A DNA stretch of 33,481 nt from a bacterium (GTDB lineage: Bacteria > SZUA-182 > DTGQ01), in assembly GCA_023512255.1 (NCBI GenBank), contig JAILZY010000033.1, positions 1-33,481 of the forward strand, written 5' to 3'. Below, in pieces: positions 23,819 to 32,110 of this stretch (position 1 is the first letter of the stretch; every line of letters starts with the position of its first letter). The position numbers and the translations under genes are program-made. The notes below the pieces were generated by a model. The model ran no database searches and was not told the DNA's origin. It saw only the letters and a list, made by a program, of their open reading frames with translations.

Positions 23819-24607
23819 TCACCTTGCCTCATAGCTCATTTCGGAACTATTATCTGATGGCTTATCCAGGCTATTAATAAGATGGGCGATACATCCCGCA
23901 GAGTAGCCATTGTCGATGTTGACCACAGCCACCCCACCCACACAACTGTTTAACATGGTCAGAAGGGCAGCCACGCCTCCAAAACTTGCTCCATAGCCAA
24001 TACTAGTAGGAACAGCAATGACAGGCTTATTAACCAGCCCTCCGACTACACTGGCCAAAGCACCCTCCATTCCAGCTACGACTATAATTACCCTGGCCTG
24101 ATCAAAAAGGTGCTGGTGATCAAGCAGTCGGTGGATGCCAGCTACCCCGACATCAAAGAGGCTGCTTACCCGACTGCCAAAGACTTGAGCCGTGATGGCG
24201 GCCTCCTGGGCCACAGAGATATCAGCCGTTCCGGCTGACAAAACCAAAACCTGCCCAGTGAGCGGCCGCGGCTCATCCTGAACCACGATCATCCTAGCCT
24301 GCGGGTAAAACGTGGCTTGAGGAGCAATCGAGCAAATGGCCTCGTAAATCTCCTGATTGGCCTTGGTGGCCAGAAGGGTTGAATGAGCAGCGATTATTCT
24401 GCGGGCAATCTGCACAATCTGCTCAAGGGACTTACCAGGACAAAAGATTGCCTCCGGAAATCCCCGACGAAGCCATCGGTGATGGTCCAGCTTGGCAAAA
24501 GCAAGATCCTCATAGGGGAGATTTTTGAGCTCATTTAGGGCCTGATCAAGGCTAATAGCTCCCTTTTGAAGAGCTTCTAAGATAGTTCGAATGTATGTAG
24601 GATTCAT
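23819..24607 (-). CDS. larB: Nickel-pincer cofactor carboxylase/hydrolase LarB
   Basis: This 262-residue protein carboxylates nicotinic acid adenine dinucleotide and cleaves its pyrophosphate to give pyridinium-3,5-biscarboxylate mononucleotide, the first step of the nickel-pincer cofactor pathway. The N-terminal part has LDHHRWLRRGFPEAIFCPGK. The C-terminal AIR-carboxylase-like domain has SAGTADISVAQEAA, DVGVAGIHRL, VAGMEGALASVVGGL and a PTSIGYGASFGG loop, then NSCVGGVAVVNIDNG. No ribosome site precedes the ATG; a near-consensus promoter ends five bases before it, so the message is probably leaderless. It is followed by larC. Confidence 0.95.
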   Translation of the reverse strand: MNPTYIRTILEALQKGAISLDQALNELKNLPYEDLAFAKLDHHRWLRRGFPEAIFCPGKSLEQIVQIARRIIAAHSTLLATKANQEIYEAICSIAPQATFYPQARMIVVQDEPRPLTGQVLVLSAGTADISVAQEAAITAQVFGSRVSSLFDVGVAGIHRLLDHQHLFDQARVIIVVAGMEGALASVVGGLVNKPVIAVPTSIGYGASFGGVAALLTMLNSCVGGVAVVNIDNGYSAGCIAHLINSLDKPSDNSSEMSYEAR

Positions 24608-24612
24608 GAGAA

Positions 24613-24642
24613 ATTTTAGACATATTTGAGAATTTTTGTCAA
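24613..24642 (-). promoter_or_regulatory. larB promoter giving a leaderless start
   Basis: On the minus strand TTGACA (24642-24637) and TAAAAT (24618-24613) are 18 bp apart. Only five bases separate the -10 box from the larB ATG (24607), so transcription should begin at or beside the A of ATG. Confidence 0.6.
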
Positions 24643-24660
24643 CCGCTAAGTTAAGAAAGG

Positions 24661-24786
24661 GGAAAACCCTTTTGAAAAAGGGTTTTTCCTCTCATCACCC
24701 TTTTCCTAAAACTTTAATATCACAGCTATTAAAGTTTTAGGAGGATGGTTTGGAAGGAACCCTCATTGAATAAGGGTTCCTTCCAA
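24661..24786 (-). terminator. Three stacked hairpins between radC and larB
   Basis: Hairpin at 24750-24786: 14 bp perfect stem (TTGGAAGGAACCCT). Hairpin at 24705-24741: 15 bp perfect stem (CCTAAAACTTTAATA) with a 7-base loop. Hairpin at 24661-24689: GGAAAACCC with GGGTTTTTCC, followed on the minus strand by CCCCTTTTCTT. The first begins six bases after the radC stop. Together they should end radC transcription before the larB promoter. Confidence 0.65.
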
Positions 24787-24792
24787 CTTTCT

Positions 24793-25473
24793 TTACAGCA
24801 GCCGGCCAGTTTTGATACTGTATGCCTGCGAGGGGCAAACGATCAGATGATCGTGTAGAACGATGTTGAATTCCGAAGCCAGGCTATCTATTCTCTGAGT
24901 CATGTACTGATCTTGTTCAGAAGGGATAGCTCGACCGCTGGGGTGATTGTGAACGAGAATCATAGCCGTGGCATTATGCAGCAAAGCTGGTCTGAAGATC
25001 TCCCTGGGGTAGACTGGAGCCTGATCTACGGTCCCCTCCACCAGGATTTCATGGTGAACCAGCCGATTGGCCGCGTTCAGGCAAAGAACCATCAGACACT
25101 CTCGCTGACTGGCTCCGATAGCCAAGCGAACAAAATCTGCCACATCTTCGGGTGAGGAAATGGCATCAGCCCTCTCTGCCTTTTGCTCCAGGTAGCGGGT
25201 CATAACAGCTCGGATGGAGATTAAGAACGTGGCCACTGATGGCCCTATGCCAGAGAGAGTTTGCAGCTTTTCCGCAGGTTGATCGAACACGGCGGCGAAG
25301 TTACCGAAGGTGGCGATTAGCTCTTTAGCGATGAGTTTGGTATCCTTGCGGGGAATGGCATAAGAGAGAAGCAGCTCCAGAAGTTCATAATCGGCCAGAG
25401 AAGAGCGTCCGTTTTTTAAAAAACGCTCTCGCAACCTTGCCCTGTGACCAATATGGGAATCCGAGATGTTCAT
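24793..25473 (-). CDS. radC: RadC/JAMM-domain protein
   Basis: This 226-residue protein has an N-terminal UPF0758-type region with helix-hairpin-helix motif LSGIGPSVA and a C-terminal JAMM (MPN+) metalloprotease fold with VHNHPSGRAIPSEQD, the zinc-binding HxH...D motif. The name comes from an old link to DNA repair; its true role in cells is uncertain, and many relatives sit in mobile islands. Here the setting is ordinary chromosome. A weak AGGA precedes the ATG. Length is the family norm. It is followed by three hairpins and then larB. Confidence 0.94.
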   Translation of the reverse strand: MNISDSHIGHRARLRERFLKNGRSSLADYELLELLLSYAIPRKDTKLIAKELIATFGNFAAVFDQPAEKLQTLSGIGPSVATFLISIRAVMTRYLEQKAERADAISSPEDVADFVRLAIGASQRECLMVLCLNAANRLVHHEILVEGTVDQAPVYPREIFRPALLHNATAMILVHNHPSGRAIPSEQDQYMTQRIDSLASEFNIVLHDHLIVCPSQAYSIKTGRLL

Positions 25474-25536
25474 TGTTGTTCCATCCTTACAACATATTTA
25501 GCTATACTTCAAATATTTAAATATCAGTATGAAATA

Positions 25537-25566
25537 AATATACAAAAAATATTAGATGAATGTCAA
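25537..25566 (-). promoter_or_regulatory. Candidate radC promoter
   Basis: On the minus strand TTGACA (25566-25561) and TATATT (25542-25537) are 18 bp apart, about 63 bases before the radC ATG. Confidence 0.5.
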
Positions 25567-25581
25567 ATTTTAAGTTCGCTG

Positions 25582-25640
25582 CAAGAGCAATAAAGACTTA
25601 GTTTATATTTCAAGAGCGATAAATATTTAGTTTACATTTT
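25582..25640. repeat. 29 bp tandem duplication
   Basis: Units at 25582-25610 and 25611-25639 match at about 25 of 29 bases, both beginning CAAGAGC. The second copy supplies the TTTACA -35 box of the next promoter; the first has TTTATA at that place. Confidence 0.85.
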
Positions 25641-25659
25641 CTGACACAAGTGATATAAA
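25631..25659 (+). promoter_or_regulatory. Candidate promoter of the grpE-like/hsp70 operon
   Basis: TTTACA (25631-25636), a 17 bp spacer and TATAAA (25654-25659), each one base from consensus, about 64 bases before the start codon. No CIRCE inverted repeat or clear heat-shock sigma box was seen. Confidence 0.5.
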
Positions 25660-25723
25660 ACCCGCAAAAACATAAAAAATAGGTGGTGTGTGTAAACGAG
25701 GATGATAAGAGAGGAGAGGCTTG

Positions 25724-26464
25724 ATGATTTCAAGGAAGAAGAAAATCAGGAGAAAAAAATATCTGGCTAGCTCCCAGACTGCCCTATTAATCAAGCCAGA
25801 GAGCAGATTTTCGATCAGCGCCGCCGCCGAGTATGCCGGAGGAAAAATCACCGGGGAGGAGGTTTCTAAGAATATGGAAATAGAGCATATTTACTATCAG
25901 AAGGGAGGGCAGGGGGGTGAGATTAAAATGCCTGCCCCAGGACCAGCGCTTTACGAAGACCAGAGTCAATCAAGAGAGGCAAAAATATCAGATAAAGCAG
26001 AGCCCAAAATTTCAGAGAAAGCCGATCAGACCTTGAATATCCGCGAGAGCAGAATTGCCGATTCTCTGCTCATGCAGCTTGAGGATGAGGTTATCGGCTT
26101 CATCAACCGCCGGCTTGAAGAGCATGTAGTGAAGAGAATCAAGGGCTTGCTAGTTCCCGTGGCCAAATTGTCCCTCAAGGTGCGCAAGCTGCGGAAAACA
26201 CTTTCTGATGAGGCAGCCGAATATCTCACTGATCTTGAGGATGATCTGGATTATATTCTGGAAAGCAGCAAGGTAGAGCGGATTTCCCCACAGGTTGGTG
26301 AAAAATTCGACCCTAATCTTCATGAAGAGGTCGATTTCGCCTGGGACCCCGATCAGGAGGAAGCCAAAATCCTGGCTACGGTGAGGGATGGATTTTTCTG
26401 GGAATACAATCGGGAGATGATCATTAAACCTCAGGTAGTGGTCAACAGGAGGTTGTCAGCATGA
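25724..26464 (+). CDS. GrpE-like protein (putative nucleotide exchange factor)
   Basis: A 246-residue divergent GrpE-like protein. The best evidence is the C-terminal beta domain: VGEKFDPNLHEEV at 191-203, as in GrpE's 'G-x-x-FDP-x-x-HEAV', then DGFFWEYNREMIIKPQVVVN at 222-241, matching GrpE's 'GY..-RPA-V-V' ending. Residues about 105-185 are predicted helical, as expected for the dimerising stalk. The N-terminus is unusual: a Lys/Arg-rich start (RKKKIRRKK), then about 70 low-complexity residues. I chose the ATG at 25724, with GGAG seven bases away. Its stop overlaps the start of the Hsp70 gene by four bases, the strongest context support. Without a database search the assignment stays moderate. 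Confidence 0.72.
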   Translation: MISRKKKIRRKKYLASSQTALLIKPESRFSISAAAEYAGGKITGEEVSKNMEIEHIYYQKGGQGGEIKMPAPGPALYEDQSQSREAKISDKAEPKISEKADQTLNIRESRIADSLLMQLEDEVIGFINRRLEEHVVKRIKGLLVPVAKLSLKVRKLRKTLSDEAAEYLTDLEDDLDYILESSKVERISPQVGEKFDPNLHEEVDFAWDPDQEEAKILATVRDGFFWEYNREMIIKPQVVVNRRLSA

Positions 26465-27975
26465 AGATTGGCCTTGACTTTGGTACCTCAAACACCGTGG
26501 TCGCTTACCTGGAAAACCGCACGCCAGCGGTTATGAAGTTCACCTACGGGGGAGTGGTTAGGGATGTCTTCCCTTCGGTTTCATTTTATCCTCACGGTGA
26601 GGCCAGGGGGGTACATGGGCTTGAGGCTCTGGAGTGTGCCTTCAGAAAACCGGGCACGCTGATTCGCTCTCTTAAGCGAAGCCTGAGAAATTATTATCCA
26701 GGTCTGCAAATTCAGGAGGGAGAATTTAAATGGGAAGTCAAAGATTTGCTGGTTGATTTTCTTAAAATTCTTAGGGAAACCATTGTTTCCACCCAGCACC
26801 TTGGGAGCGAAGAGCTCGAAGCCCTGCTGACTGTGCCAGCCAATGCCAATGGCGCCCAGCGATTTGTTACCCGGCAGGCCTTTCGTGAGGCAGGCTTCAC
26901 TGTCCTGCCTCGGATGATTGATGAGCCGACAGCTTCAGCCATCGAATTTTCATATTCCGGTCTGTCTGATCGGCTGTCTGTCCGGGGCAAGCCTGTCTAT
27001 GTCCTGGTCTACGATCTTGGAGGGGGCACCTTTGATGTTTCGCTGGTCCGAATCGAGCCACAGCGCTATACGGTTATTGCCTCGGCTGGAATTGAGCGGC
27101 TCGGGGGGGATGATTTCGACCGCTGCCTATATCAGATGGTCATTGAAAGCCGGCAACTTCAGGCTCTGTCTCCTTTGCAGGAAAAACTGCTGCTTCACCG
27201 ATGTTGCGAAGCCAAGGAGTCCTTGTCCAATATTATTGATCCCAAATATGTGCGGATTGATCTGGAAGAGGCCAGGATCGGTGAGGGAGCGGTCAGACTG
27301 CGGGTTGAAGACTACTATGAGCGGATCCTTCCCTTGGTCAATCAGACCCTACTAAAGCTAGAAGAGGTGCTGCATTCAGAGGCGGCGCGGGCCGAGGGGA
27401 TCAGCAGCCTTGCTCAGATCGAGAAAATTTACCTGGTCGGAGGAAGCTCCCGGCTCCCTTTGATCTTGAGGCGAGTGCAGGAAAAATATGGCCAGGACAA
27501 GGTGCATCTGTCAAGTCTCCCCTTTGCCTCCATAGCGCTTGGCGCCTGTCATATGGCTCAGGAGAAGATTGAAGTGGAGCAGGTCTTGAGCCGGACCTTT
27601 GGGGTAATCAGAACCTGCGGGGGCCGGGAATATTTTGATCCGATCTTTGAGAAGGGGACCAAGATCCCTGCGGTCAAGCGGTTTGAAATCTCCCCTGAGC
27701 ACAACATCGGCCACTATCGGTATCTAGAATGTGTTGAGCACCGCGATGGTCAGGCGATCTCGCCCCGGATGTGGAGTGAGATTTTCTTCCCCTACGATCC
27801 TGACTGGGACCTGTCTCGACTGCCACAGTCGGCTGATATTGAGATCAAGCAGTATGGATCTGGGGGCAGTAAGGTGATCGAGGAGTTTTCCTGTGATGAA
27901 AATGGCCTTATCACTGTAAATCTTATCCGGCAGGCCGATTCTTTATCCATAAAGTATGAAATCTGGCCGCAGTGA
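26461..27975 (+). CDS. Short Hsp70/DnaK-like chaperone lacking the helical lid
   Basis: A 504-residue Hsp70. The ATPase domain covers about 1-370: IGLDFGTSNT at 3-12, DEPTASA at 154-160, YDLGGGTFDVSL at 184-195 and VGGSSRLP at 326-333, with K72 and T190 where DnaK has its catalytic Lys and Thr. The usual hydrophobic linker (DVLLLD) is replaced by VEQVLSRTF. A short beta-rich substrate domain follows (about 375-504) with a KGTKIPAVK segment, and the protein ends where DnaK's roughly 100-residue helical lid would begin. Normal DnaK has about 610-640 residues. AGGAGG precedes the start, which overlaps the GrpE-like gene. It is probably not the main DnaK; client proteins are unknown. Confidence 0.9.
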   Translation: MKIGLDFGTSNTVVAYLENRTPAVMKFTYGGVVRDVFPSVSFYPHGEARGVHGLEALECAFRKPGTLIRSLKRSLRNYYPGLQIQEGEFKWEVKDLLVDFLKILRETIVSTQHLGSEELEALLTVPANANGAQRFVTRQAFREAGFTVLPRMIDEPTASAIEFSYSGLSDRLSVRGKPVYVLVYDLGGGTFDVSLVRIEPQRYTVIASAGIERLGGDDFDRCLYQMVIESRQLQALSPLQEKLLLHRCCEAKESLSNIIDPKYVRIDLEEARIGEGAVRLRVEDYYERILPLVNQTLLKLEEVLHSEAARAEGISSLAQIEKIYLVGGSSRLPLILRRVQEKYGQDKVHLSSLPFASIALGACHMAQEKIEVEQVLSRTFGVIRTCGGREYFDPIFEKGTKIPAVKRFEISPEHNIGHYRYLECVEHRDGQAISPRMWSEIFFPYDPDWDLSRLPQSADIEIKQYGSGGSKVIEEFSCDENGLITVNLIRQADSLSIKYEIWPQ

Positions 27976-28016
27976 GAGAGTCTGGGTTTAATGCAGTGAG
28001 AGAGCCTGGGTTTAAT
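27969..28016. repeat. 24 bp tandem duplication over the hsp70 stop codon
   Basis: Units at 27969-27992 and 27993-28016 differ by one base. The first includes the last codons and stop of the Hsp70 gene. Two further partial copies of CTGAGAGAGTC follow at about 28029 and 28043. Confidence 0.93.
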
Positions 28017-28077
28017 AATCATTGCGCGCTGAGAGAGTCGCACTGAGAGAGTCTGGAGAAAAGAGCGAAAAATGCAG

Positions 28078-28117
28078 GGCTTGCCCCTATCAGTTATGGC
28101 TTGCCCCTATCAGTTAT
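28078..28117. repeat. 20 bp perfect tandem duplication over the HD-GYP stop codon
   Basis: GGCTTGCCCCTATCAGTTAT is present at 28078-28097 and 28098-28117. The second copy contains the HD-GYP gene's stop codon (minus strand, 28110-28112). Confidence 0.95.
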
Positions 28118-29396
28118 CTAGGCAGGGGCTGCCTGTGCATTTTTTCTCTGGGAAATTATGGCAATAGAGGGGGATGTTCCGAAAGGTTTTATTCCAGTTT
28201 CTGGCTAGCTCTTCCAGGGAGGAGTTGCGCTCCTCGGACTCTTTTTCCCAGATTTTGAGATTTTCCTCTAGGCATTTTTCCAGCAGCTCAATGGCTCTGG
28301 GCAGGATAATCCTAGGCTTACTTCCCCCATTGCCGCCGCAGTTTTGGTGCTTAAACTCTGCCAGGGCATCGGTTAGGCTTAAGATTTTTTCCTTGGGTTT
28401 GTAATATCTCCATGAGGTCATGGCATCGAAGCAGTCAGCCAGAATAAGAATACTCAAAGCGAGGTCTATCTCTCCTCGGCCCTTGTGATAGTAGCCCAGG
28501 CCGTCGCACCGCTCATGATGATTGGTAATTAGCCGCAGCACCTGCGGGCTGATATTCACCATGTCCAGAAGCTTGTAGGCATAGAAGGGATGTCGTTTGA
28601 TTTCCCGATATTCCGCTTCAGTAACTCGGCCCGGTTTGTTGAGGATGCCGTCAGGGATACTGATTTTACCCACGTCATGCAGCTCGGCAGCCAGGATGAG
28701 ATTATCGGCATCCTCCTCTTGGAAATCCGGCTCATGCTCTTCGAGAGCCTTTTGGCTGATGGCCCTTACATATTTGGTTACAAAATCAGCATGCATGTAG
28801 GAGTAGATGTCCTTGGCCTCAAGTGCCTTCAGGAAGGCTTTTTTGATATTTTCACCCTGCTCGGCCTGGAGTTTGAAGATTAAGAACTTGTTAAAGATTT
28901 TGCTGATGTAGTATAGATCTCGCCACTGATTTTCGACCTCAAAGTCATACCCTGTTTTCTTTTCACAGGCGAAAAACAGCATTCCCTTTTTCTGGCTGGT
29001 GGCATCGCAGATGGCAAAGAAGCCATACACAAAGTTGATGAACTGATTATTAATGATTACCTGATCCTCATCAGGGAAGCAGAAGGGAATGTGGGGCAGA
29101 TCATCTCCCAGCCCCTCTGGAAGGTTTTGGACCATATGGAAGCTGGTTTGATTCTTAAAGTTGTAGAGAGTCCGAACCCTTTGTTCCCATGGTAGATAAC
29201 TGGCATCGAACGGTAGGTACTGAGTTTGACCCTGCTGGTCGGTTTGGATAAAAAAGCCAGCTTTCAGGTGGAAAAATTTACGTCCGATCCGATCGACTCT
29301 GGCCAAAAAGTCCTGCATCGAGGTCTTGTAGTAATCTACGTCAGTGTATAATTCCTTGAGAATCTCATAAAATTCAGTGCCATTGAACTGATCCAC
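28110..29396 (-). CDS. GAF-like/HD-GYP protein, probable cyclic di-GMP phosphodiesterase
   Basis: A 428-residue cytoplasmic protein. Residues about 25-180 look like a GAF-type sensor domain. The HD-GYP domain (about 195-350) has HD at 240-241 in LHDVGKISIPDGILNKPG, H269, HHE at 293-295, DGLG at 298-301 and D321. The signature reads GYY rather than GYP (301-303). HD-GYP proteins hydrolyse cyclic di-GMP; the metal ligands are kept, so activity is plausible. The C-terminus ends in a small Cys-rich tail (C at about 411, 420, 425). Start is GTG behind GAGGGTAGG. It lies 71 bp after a receiver-only regulator on the same strand, probably in one operon. Confidence 0.87.
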   Translation of the reverse strand: MDQFNGTEFYEILKELYTDVDYYKTSMQDFLARVDRIGRKFFHLKAGFFIQTDQQGQTQYLPFDASYLPWEQRVRTLYNFKNQTSFHMVQNLPEGLGDDLPHIPFCFPDEDQVIINNQFINFVYGFFAICDATSQKKGMLFFACEKKTGYDFEVENQWRDLYYISKIFNKFLIFKLQAEQGENIKKAFLKALEAKDIYSYMHADFVTKYVRAISQKALEEHEPDFQEEDADNLILAAELHDVGKISIPDGILNKPGRVTEAEYREIKRHPFYAYKLLDMVNISPQVLRLITNHHERCDGLGYYHKGRGEIDLALSILILADCFDAMTSWRYYKPKEKILSLTDALAEFKHQNCGGNGGSKPRIILPRAIELLEKCLEENLKIWEKESEERNSSLEELARNWNKTFRNIPLYCHNFPEKKCTGSPCLDN

Positions 29397-29467
29397 AAAA
29401 GCCTACCCTCACTGTCGCCTCTAGCCTGTTTGTGTCCACAAGCCGAATCGCACGACTCAAACTTTTG

Positions 29468-29878
29468 TTAAGCGGATTGCTTCTCGGAAATGTATTTGAG
29501 CATATTTTCCTTTTGAAATGACTTATTGAACAGGGGACAGTCAATTTTCTTGGCCGCGTCCTCAATCCATGGGTCCTCCCAGGAGCTCATGAGAATGACC
29601 TTATCAAGCATCTCCTTATTCTGACCCCACTTTTCAGCGACGTAGATAATCCCATAGGGTCCGACATATTCTTCTCTTGTGCCCATTTTCTGGGCAAGCT
29701 TTTTGGACCGGCAAATAACATCCATGATAATGATGTCATTATTTTCGATCTGACCGATCTTATCATCCATTTCATCAAGATCATTAATTACAACGACATT
29801 ATTGCCCATCTTCTCTAGATCATTCTCCATGGCTTTAGATAATTGGACATCATCATCGAACAACAATATAGATGCCAT
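29468..29878 (-). CDS. Receiver-only response regulator
   Basis: A 136-residue single-domain CheY-like protein. The acidic pocket is D8-D10, the phosphoacceptor is D53 (IIIMDVIC), the switch Ser is near 98-99 and the conserved Lys is K119. It has no output domain, so it must act on a partner; the HD-GYP protein encoded just downstream is the obvious candidate, a split version of the common REC-HD-GYP fusion. An insertion of about 20 residues after the phosphorylation site is unusual. AGGAGG lies eight bases before the ATG. No histidine kinase is in the window. Confidence 0.82.
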   Translation of the reverse strand: MASILLFDDDVQLSKAMENDLEKMGNNVVVINDLDEMDDKIGQIENNDIIIMDVICRSKKLAQKMGTREEYVGPYGIIYVAEKWGQNKEMLDKVILMSSWEDPWIEDAAKKIDCPLFNKSFQKENMLKYISEKQSA

Positions 29879-30301
29879 TCCGTCTTCCTCCTGAGAGCTC
29901 TCCCGTTTGAGTATTTGAGAGTATTATGAGTTTTGTGTGTGAGTGTTGAATATTGAGCATCCGTATAGACCTGGTAGATAATAGCCACTGATCGGGCATC
30001 TTTTGCCCACTTCCCTTTTTTGCCTCTTCCCTTTTATGTTATCGGGCCCTTTTCAGCTTGACTTCGGCCTTCTTACTATCTTGCCTCTGCCCAGGGGCAA
30101 GAGGAGATATTAAAAGTTATAGATAATATTTTTTGATTAGTCATAATTTATTGAAATTTACGATTAAGTTTATACTCGATTCAGATGTTTTTAGCAAGGC
30201 CACCAAATAGCAGCAGAGCTTATAAAAGTGGGTAAAAGGCGGGCGAAACCGAAAACAGCCCCAAAAAGAATAAATAGATAGAGAGATAAAGGAGCTTAAT
30301 A
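29879..30301. other. Divergent intergenic region
   Basis: 423 bp without a gene, upstream of both the receiver gene and the PQQ-propeller gene. It holds a pyrimidine-rich near-duplication of period 16 (30010-30035) and a hairpin CCTCTGCCC with GGGCAAGAGG (30084-30104) lacking a T-run. I found no cyclic di-GMP riboswitch consensus and no clear promoter. Confidence 0.5.
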
Positions 30302-32110
30302 ATGGATACAAGTCTCGTGGACAAGAGCAAGAAAGTTTTTCTTACAGCGATGGTTATCTTTTTTATCAGCAGATTATATATTTATTCTATTTCTCCTCCT
30401 TGCATCTGTCTTGGTGTGGCCAAAGCCCAAGCCGCATCTGTTCAGACGGGAGCAAGAGAGTGGTCCTTTGGCTTTTTTAACCAGGGAAAAACTCATAGCA
30501 GTCATGAAGCAGATGAGCTTCTTGGGCTTCTCCCCTCCTATGCTCAGACCTCTTGGCCTACCATTCACCGGGATTCAAGAAATTCAGACTATCTTCCCTT
30601 TACTACTCCTGCTCATTTGAAGCTGAGCTGGCACGCTCTGGAGGATGAATATTCGGCGGTGCTGACCGCGGTGGTCATAGGTCCTTCGGGAAATATTTAT
30701 TTTACCACTGGAAAAGAGGAAAGTTATGGCAACCTCCATGCCTTTGATCGGCAGGGAAATGAGCTTTGGAGGAGTTATCTTCTTGACAATGGAGCTCTGT
30801 GCAGTGCTCCCCTGATAGATCGCTGGGGGGATATCTATCTTGGTGATTCGGACGAATTTTTCAGCTTCCATCCTGATGGAACCCTGAAGTGGAAATGTTC
30901 CCCGGTCAACGGCCCCTTTGCTTCAGCCTCATTCACTCTCGATAGCTACATCGTAGGGATAGGCGCAAGTGGCTGGGTTTATGTTTTTGACCCGGAAGAT
31001 GGGCATCTGGCCGCTCCGCCTCTTGAGCTTCCCGGATATGCGCCTGGCAATGCCTATAAAATTTTTACTCCTCCCGGCCTGTGGCGGGACATGATTAGTG
31101 ATGGAGATCGCTTGACGATTAGCGACATCTTCAATGGTCTGCTCGGCTATCAATTCAAGATTGCCAATACCCCGGCAGTCAATCCGGTCAATGGACGAAT
31201 CTATATTGCCGGCAGCATCAAGACGGCGCTCTTTTCATCTAATATCCAGGGCGTGTTTTATGGAATAGATTTTATTCCCCCGCCTCCCCATGAATCCAGC
31301 GGCAGGCTACAGATCGTTTTTCAAACTCCAATGAAGCCTGGCAGCGGATCGAGCCCGGCGATTTCAGCCGACGGATCACGAATCTATGTTCTTGACAATC
31401 AGGGCACTCTCTACGCTTTTGATGCAGATGGAGCCACGATTTGGACCCTTGATATGAAGGCCAAACCAGCCTCGCCAACGATTGGGCCGGATGGAATAAT
31501 CTATGGAGTGAGCGAAGGGCAGCTCTACGCGGTAAAAGACCAGGGTGATTGGGGAGAGGTCCTCTGGAGGATGGATTTTGCCAAGACGCCGATCGCGAGC
31601 CTCCTTAGCTCCCTATCCTACTTGGTCGAAGATTTACCCTTTAAGGTGATAAAACCCGCTATCCAATGTAACAGTGTAATTACGGCCAGCAAGAATCATC
31701 TTTATCTTACCCTGGCCCTAGGCTATGAGTTTGCTCTTTCGGAAAGTAACCTGTCTAATATCTATCCCTTAAAAAACTATCTTTTGGTCCTGACCCCATC
31801 AGCCAAACAGAGCAGGCTTGCGCCCATGATCAGCTCGATCGTAGAAATTCCCGACACAAGCGAAAGCGTGATTACCGTAGACCAGGATGGCACGGTTTTC
31901 TGCGCTCATGGCTCGGTTACAAGCTCGATTGCTTATTCCATGGCTCAAAGATTGGGCTTCTTGAGCCCGCAGAAACCATCGGGAGGGGTGAGCGTACTGG
32001 TGCCGGTTGGCTCAAAAGAGGCGCTGTCTCGCTCGTATATTAACTTACGTCTTAAGTGGATACGGGATTTTATTAGTCGCACTCTTGATGCCCTGCGCCA
32101 GGGTGGGTAG
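30302..32110 (+). CDS. Exported PQQ-type beta-propeller protein
   Basis: A 602-residue exported protein. A long N-terminal signal sequence ends with AKAQA near residue 44. Residues about 85-450 contain repeated blade motifs such as GPSGNIYFTTG, LHAFDRQGNELW, FSFHPDGTLKWK, GTLYAFDADGATIW and GPDGIIYGVSEGQLYAV, the pattern of PQQ-binding-like propellers of the BamB or quinoprotein-dehydrogenase fold. No dehydrogenase active-site residues or disulfide ring motif were recognised, so it is probably a binding or structural propeller rather than an enzyme. AAAGGAG lies eight bases before the ATG. The final codons and stop lie in the first of three 20 bp repeats spaced exactly 61 bp apart. Confidence 0.85.
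   Translation: MDTSLVDKSKKVFLTAMVIFFISRLYIYSISPPCICLGVAKAQAASVQTGAREWSFGFFNQGKTHSSHEADELLGLLPSYAQTSWPTIHRDSRNSDYLPFTTPAHLKLSWHALEDEYSAVLTAVVIGPSGNIYFTTGKEESYGNLHAFDRQGNELWRSYLLDNGALCSAPLIDRWGDIYLGDSDEFFSFHPDGTLKWKCSPVNGPFASASFTLDSYIVGIGASGWVYVFDPEDGHLAAPPLELPGYAPGNAYKIFTPPGLWRDMISDGDRLTISDIFNGLLGYQFKIANTPAVNPVNGRIYIAGSIKTALFSSNIQGVFYGIDFIPPPPHESSGRLQIVFQTPMKPGSGSSPAISADGSRIYVLDNQGTLYAFDADGATIWTLDMKAKPASPTIGPDGIIYGVSEGQLYAVKDQGDWGEVLWRMDFAKTPIASLLSSLSYLVEDLPFKVIKPAIQCNSVITASKNHLYLTLALGYEFALSESNLSNIYPLKNYLLVLTPSAKQSRLAPMISSIVEIPDTSESVITVDQDGTVFCAHGSVTSSIAYSMAQRLGFLSPQKPSGGVSVLVPVGSKEALSRSYINLRLKWIRDFISRTLDALRQGG

Noticed and set aside
24793-25473. radC as the mark of an integrated island
   Set aside because: No integrase, att site, tRNA or anti-restriction genes are nearby; neighbours are ordinary chromosomal genes.
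27969-28117. CRISPR array
   Set aside because: The direct repeats here are adjacent two-copy duplications without unique spacers of constant length, and no cas gene is present.
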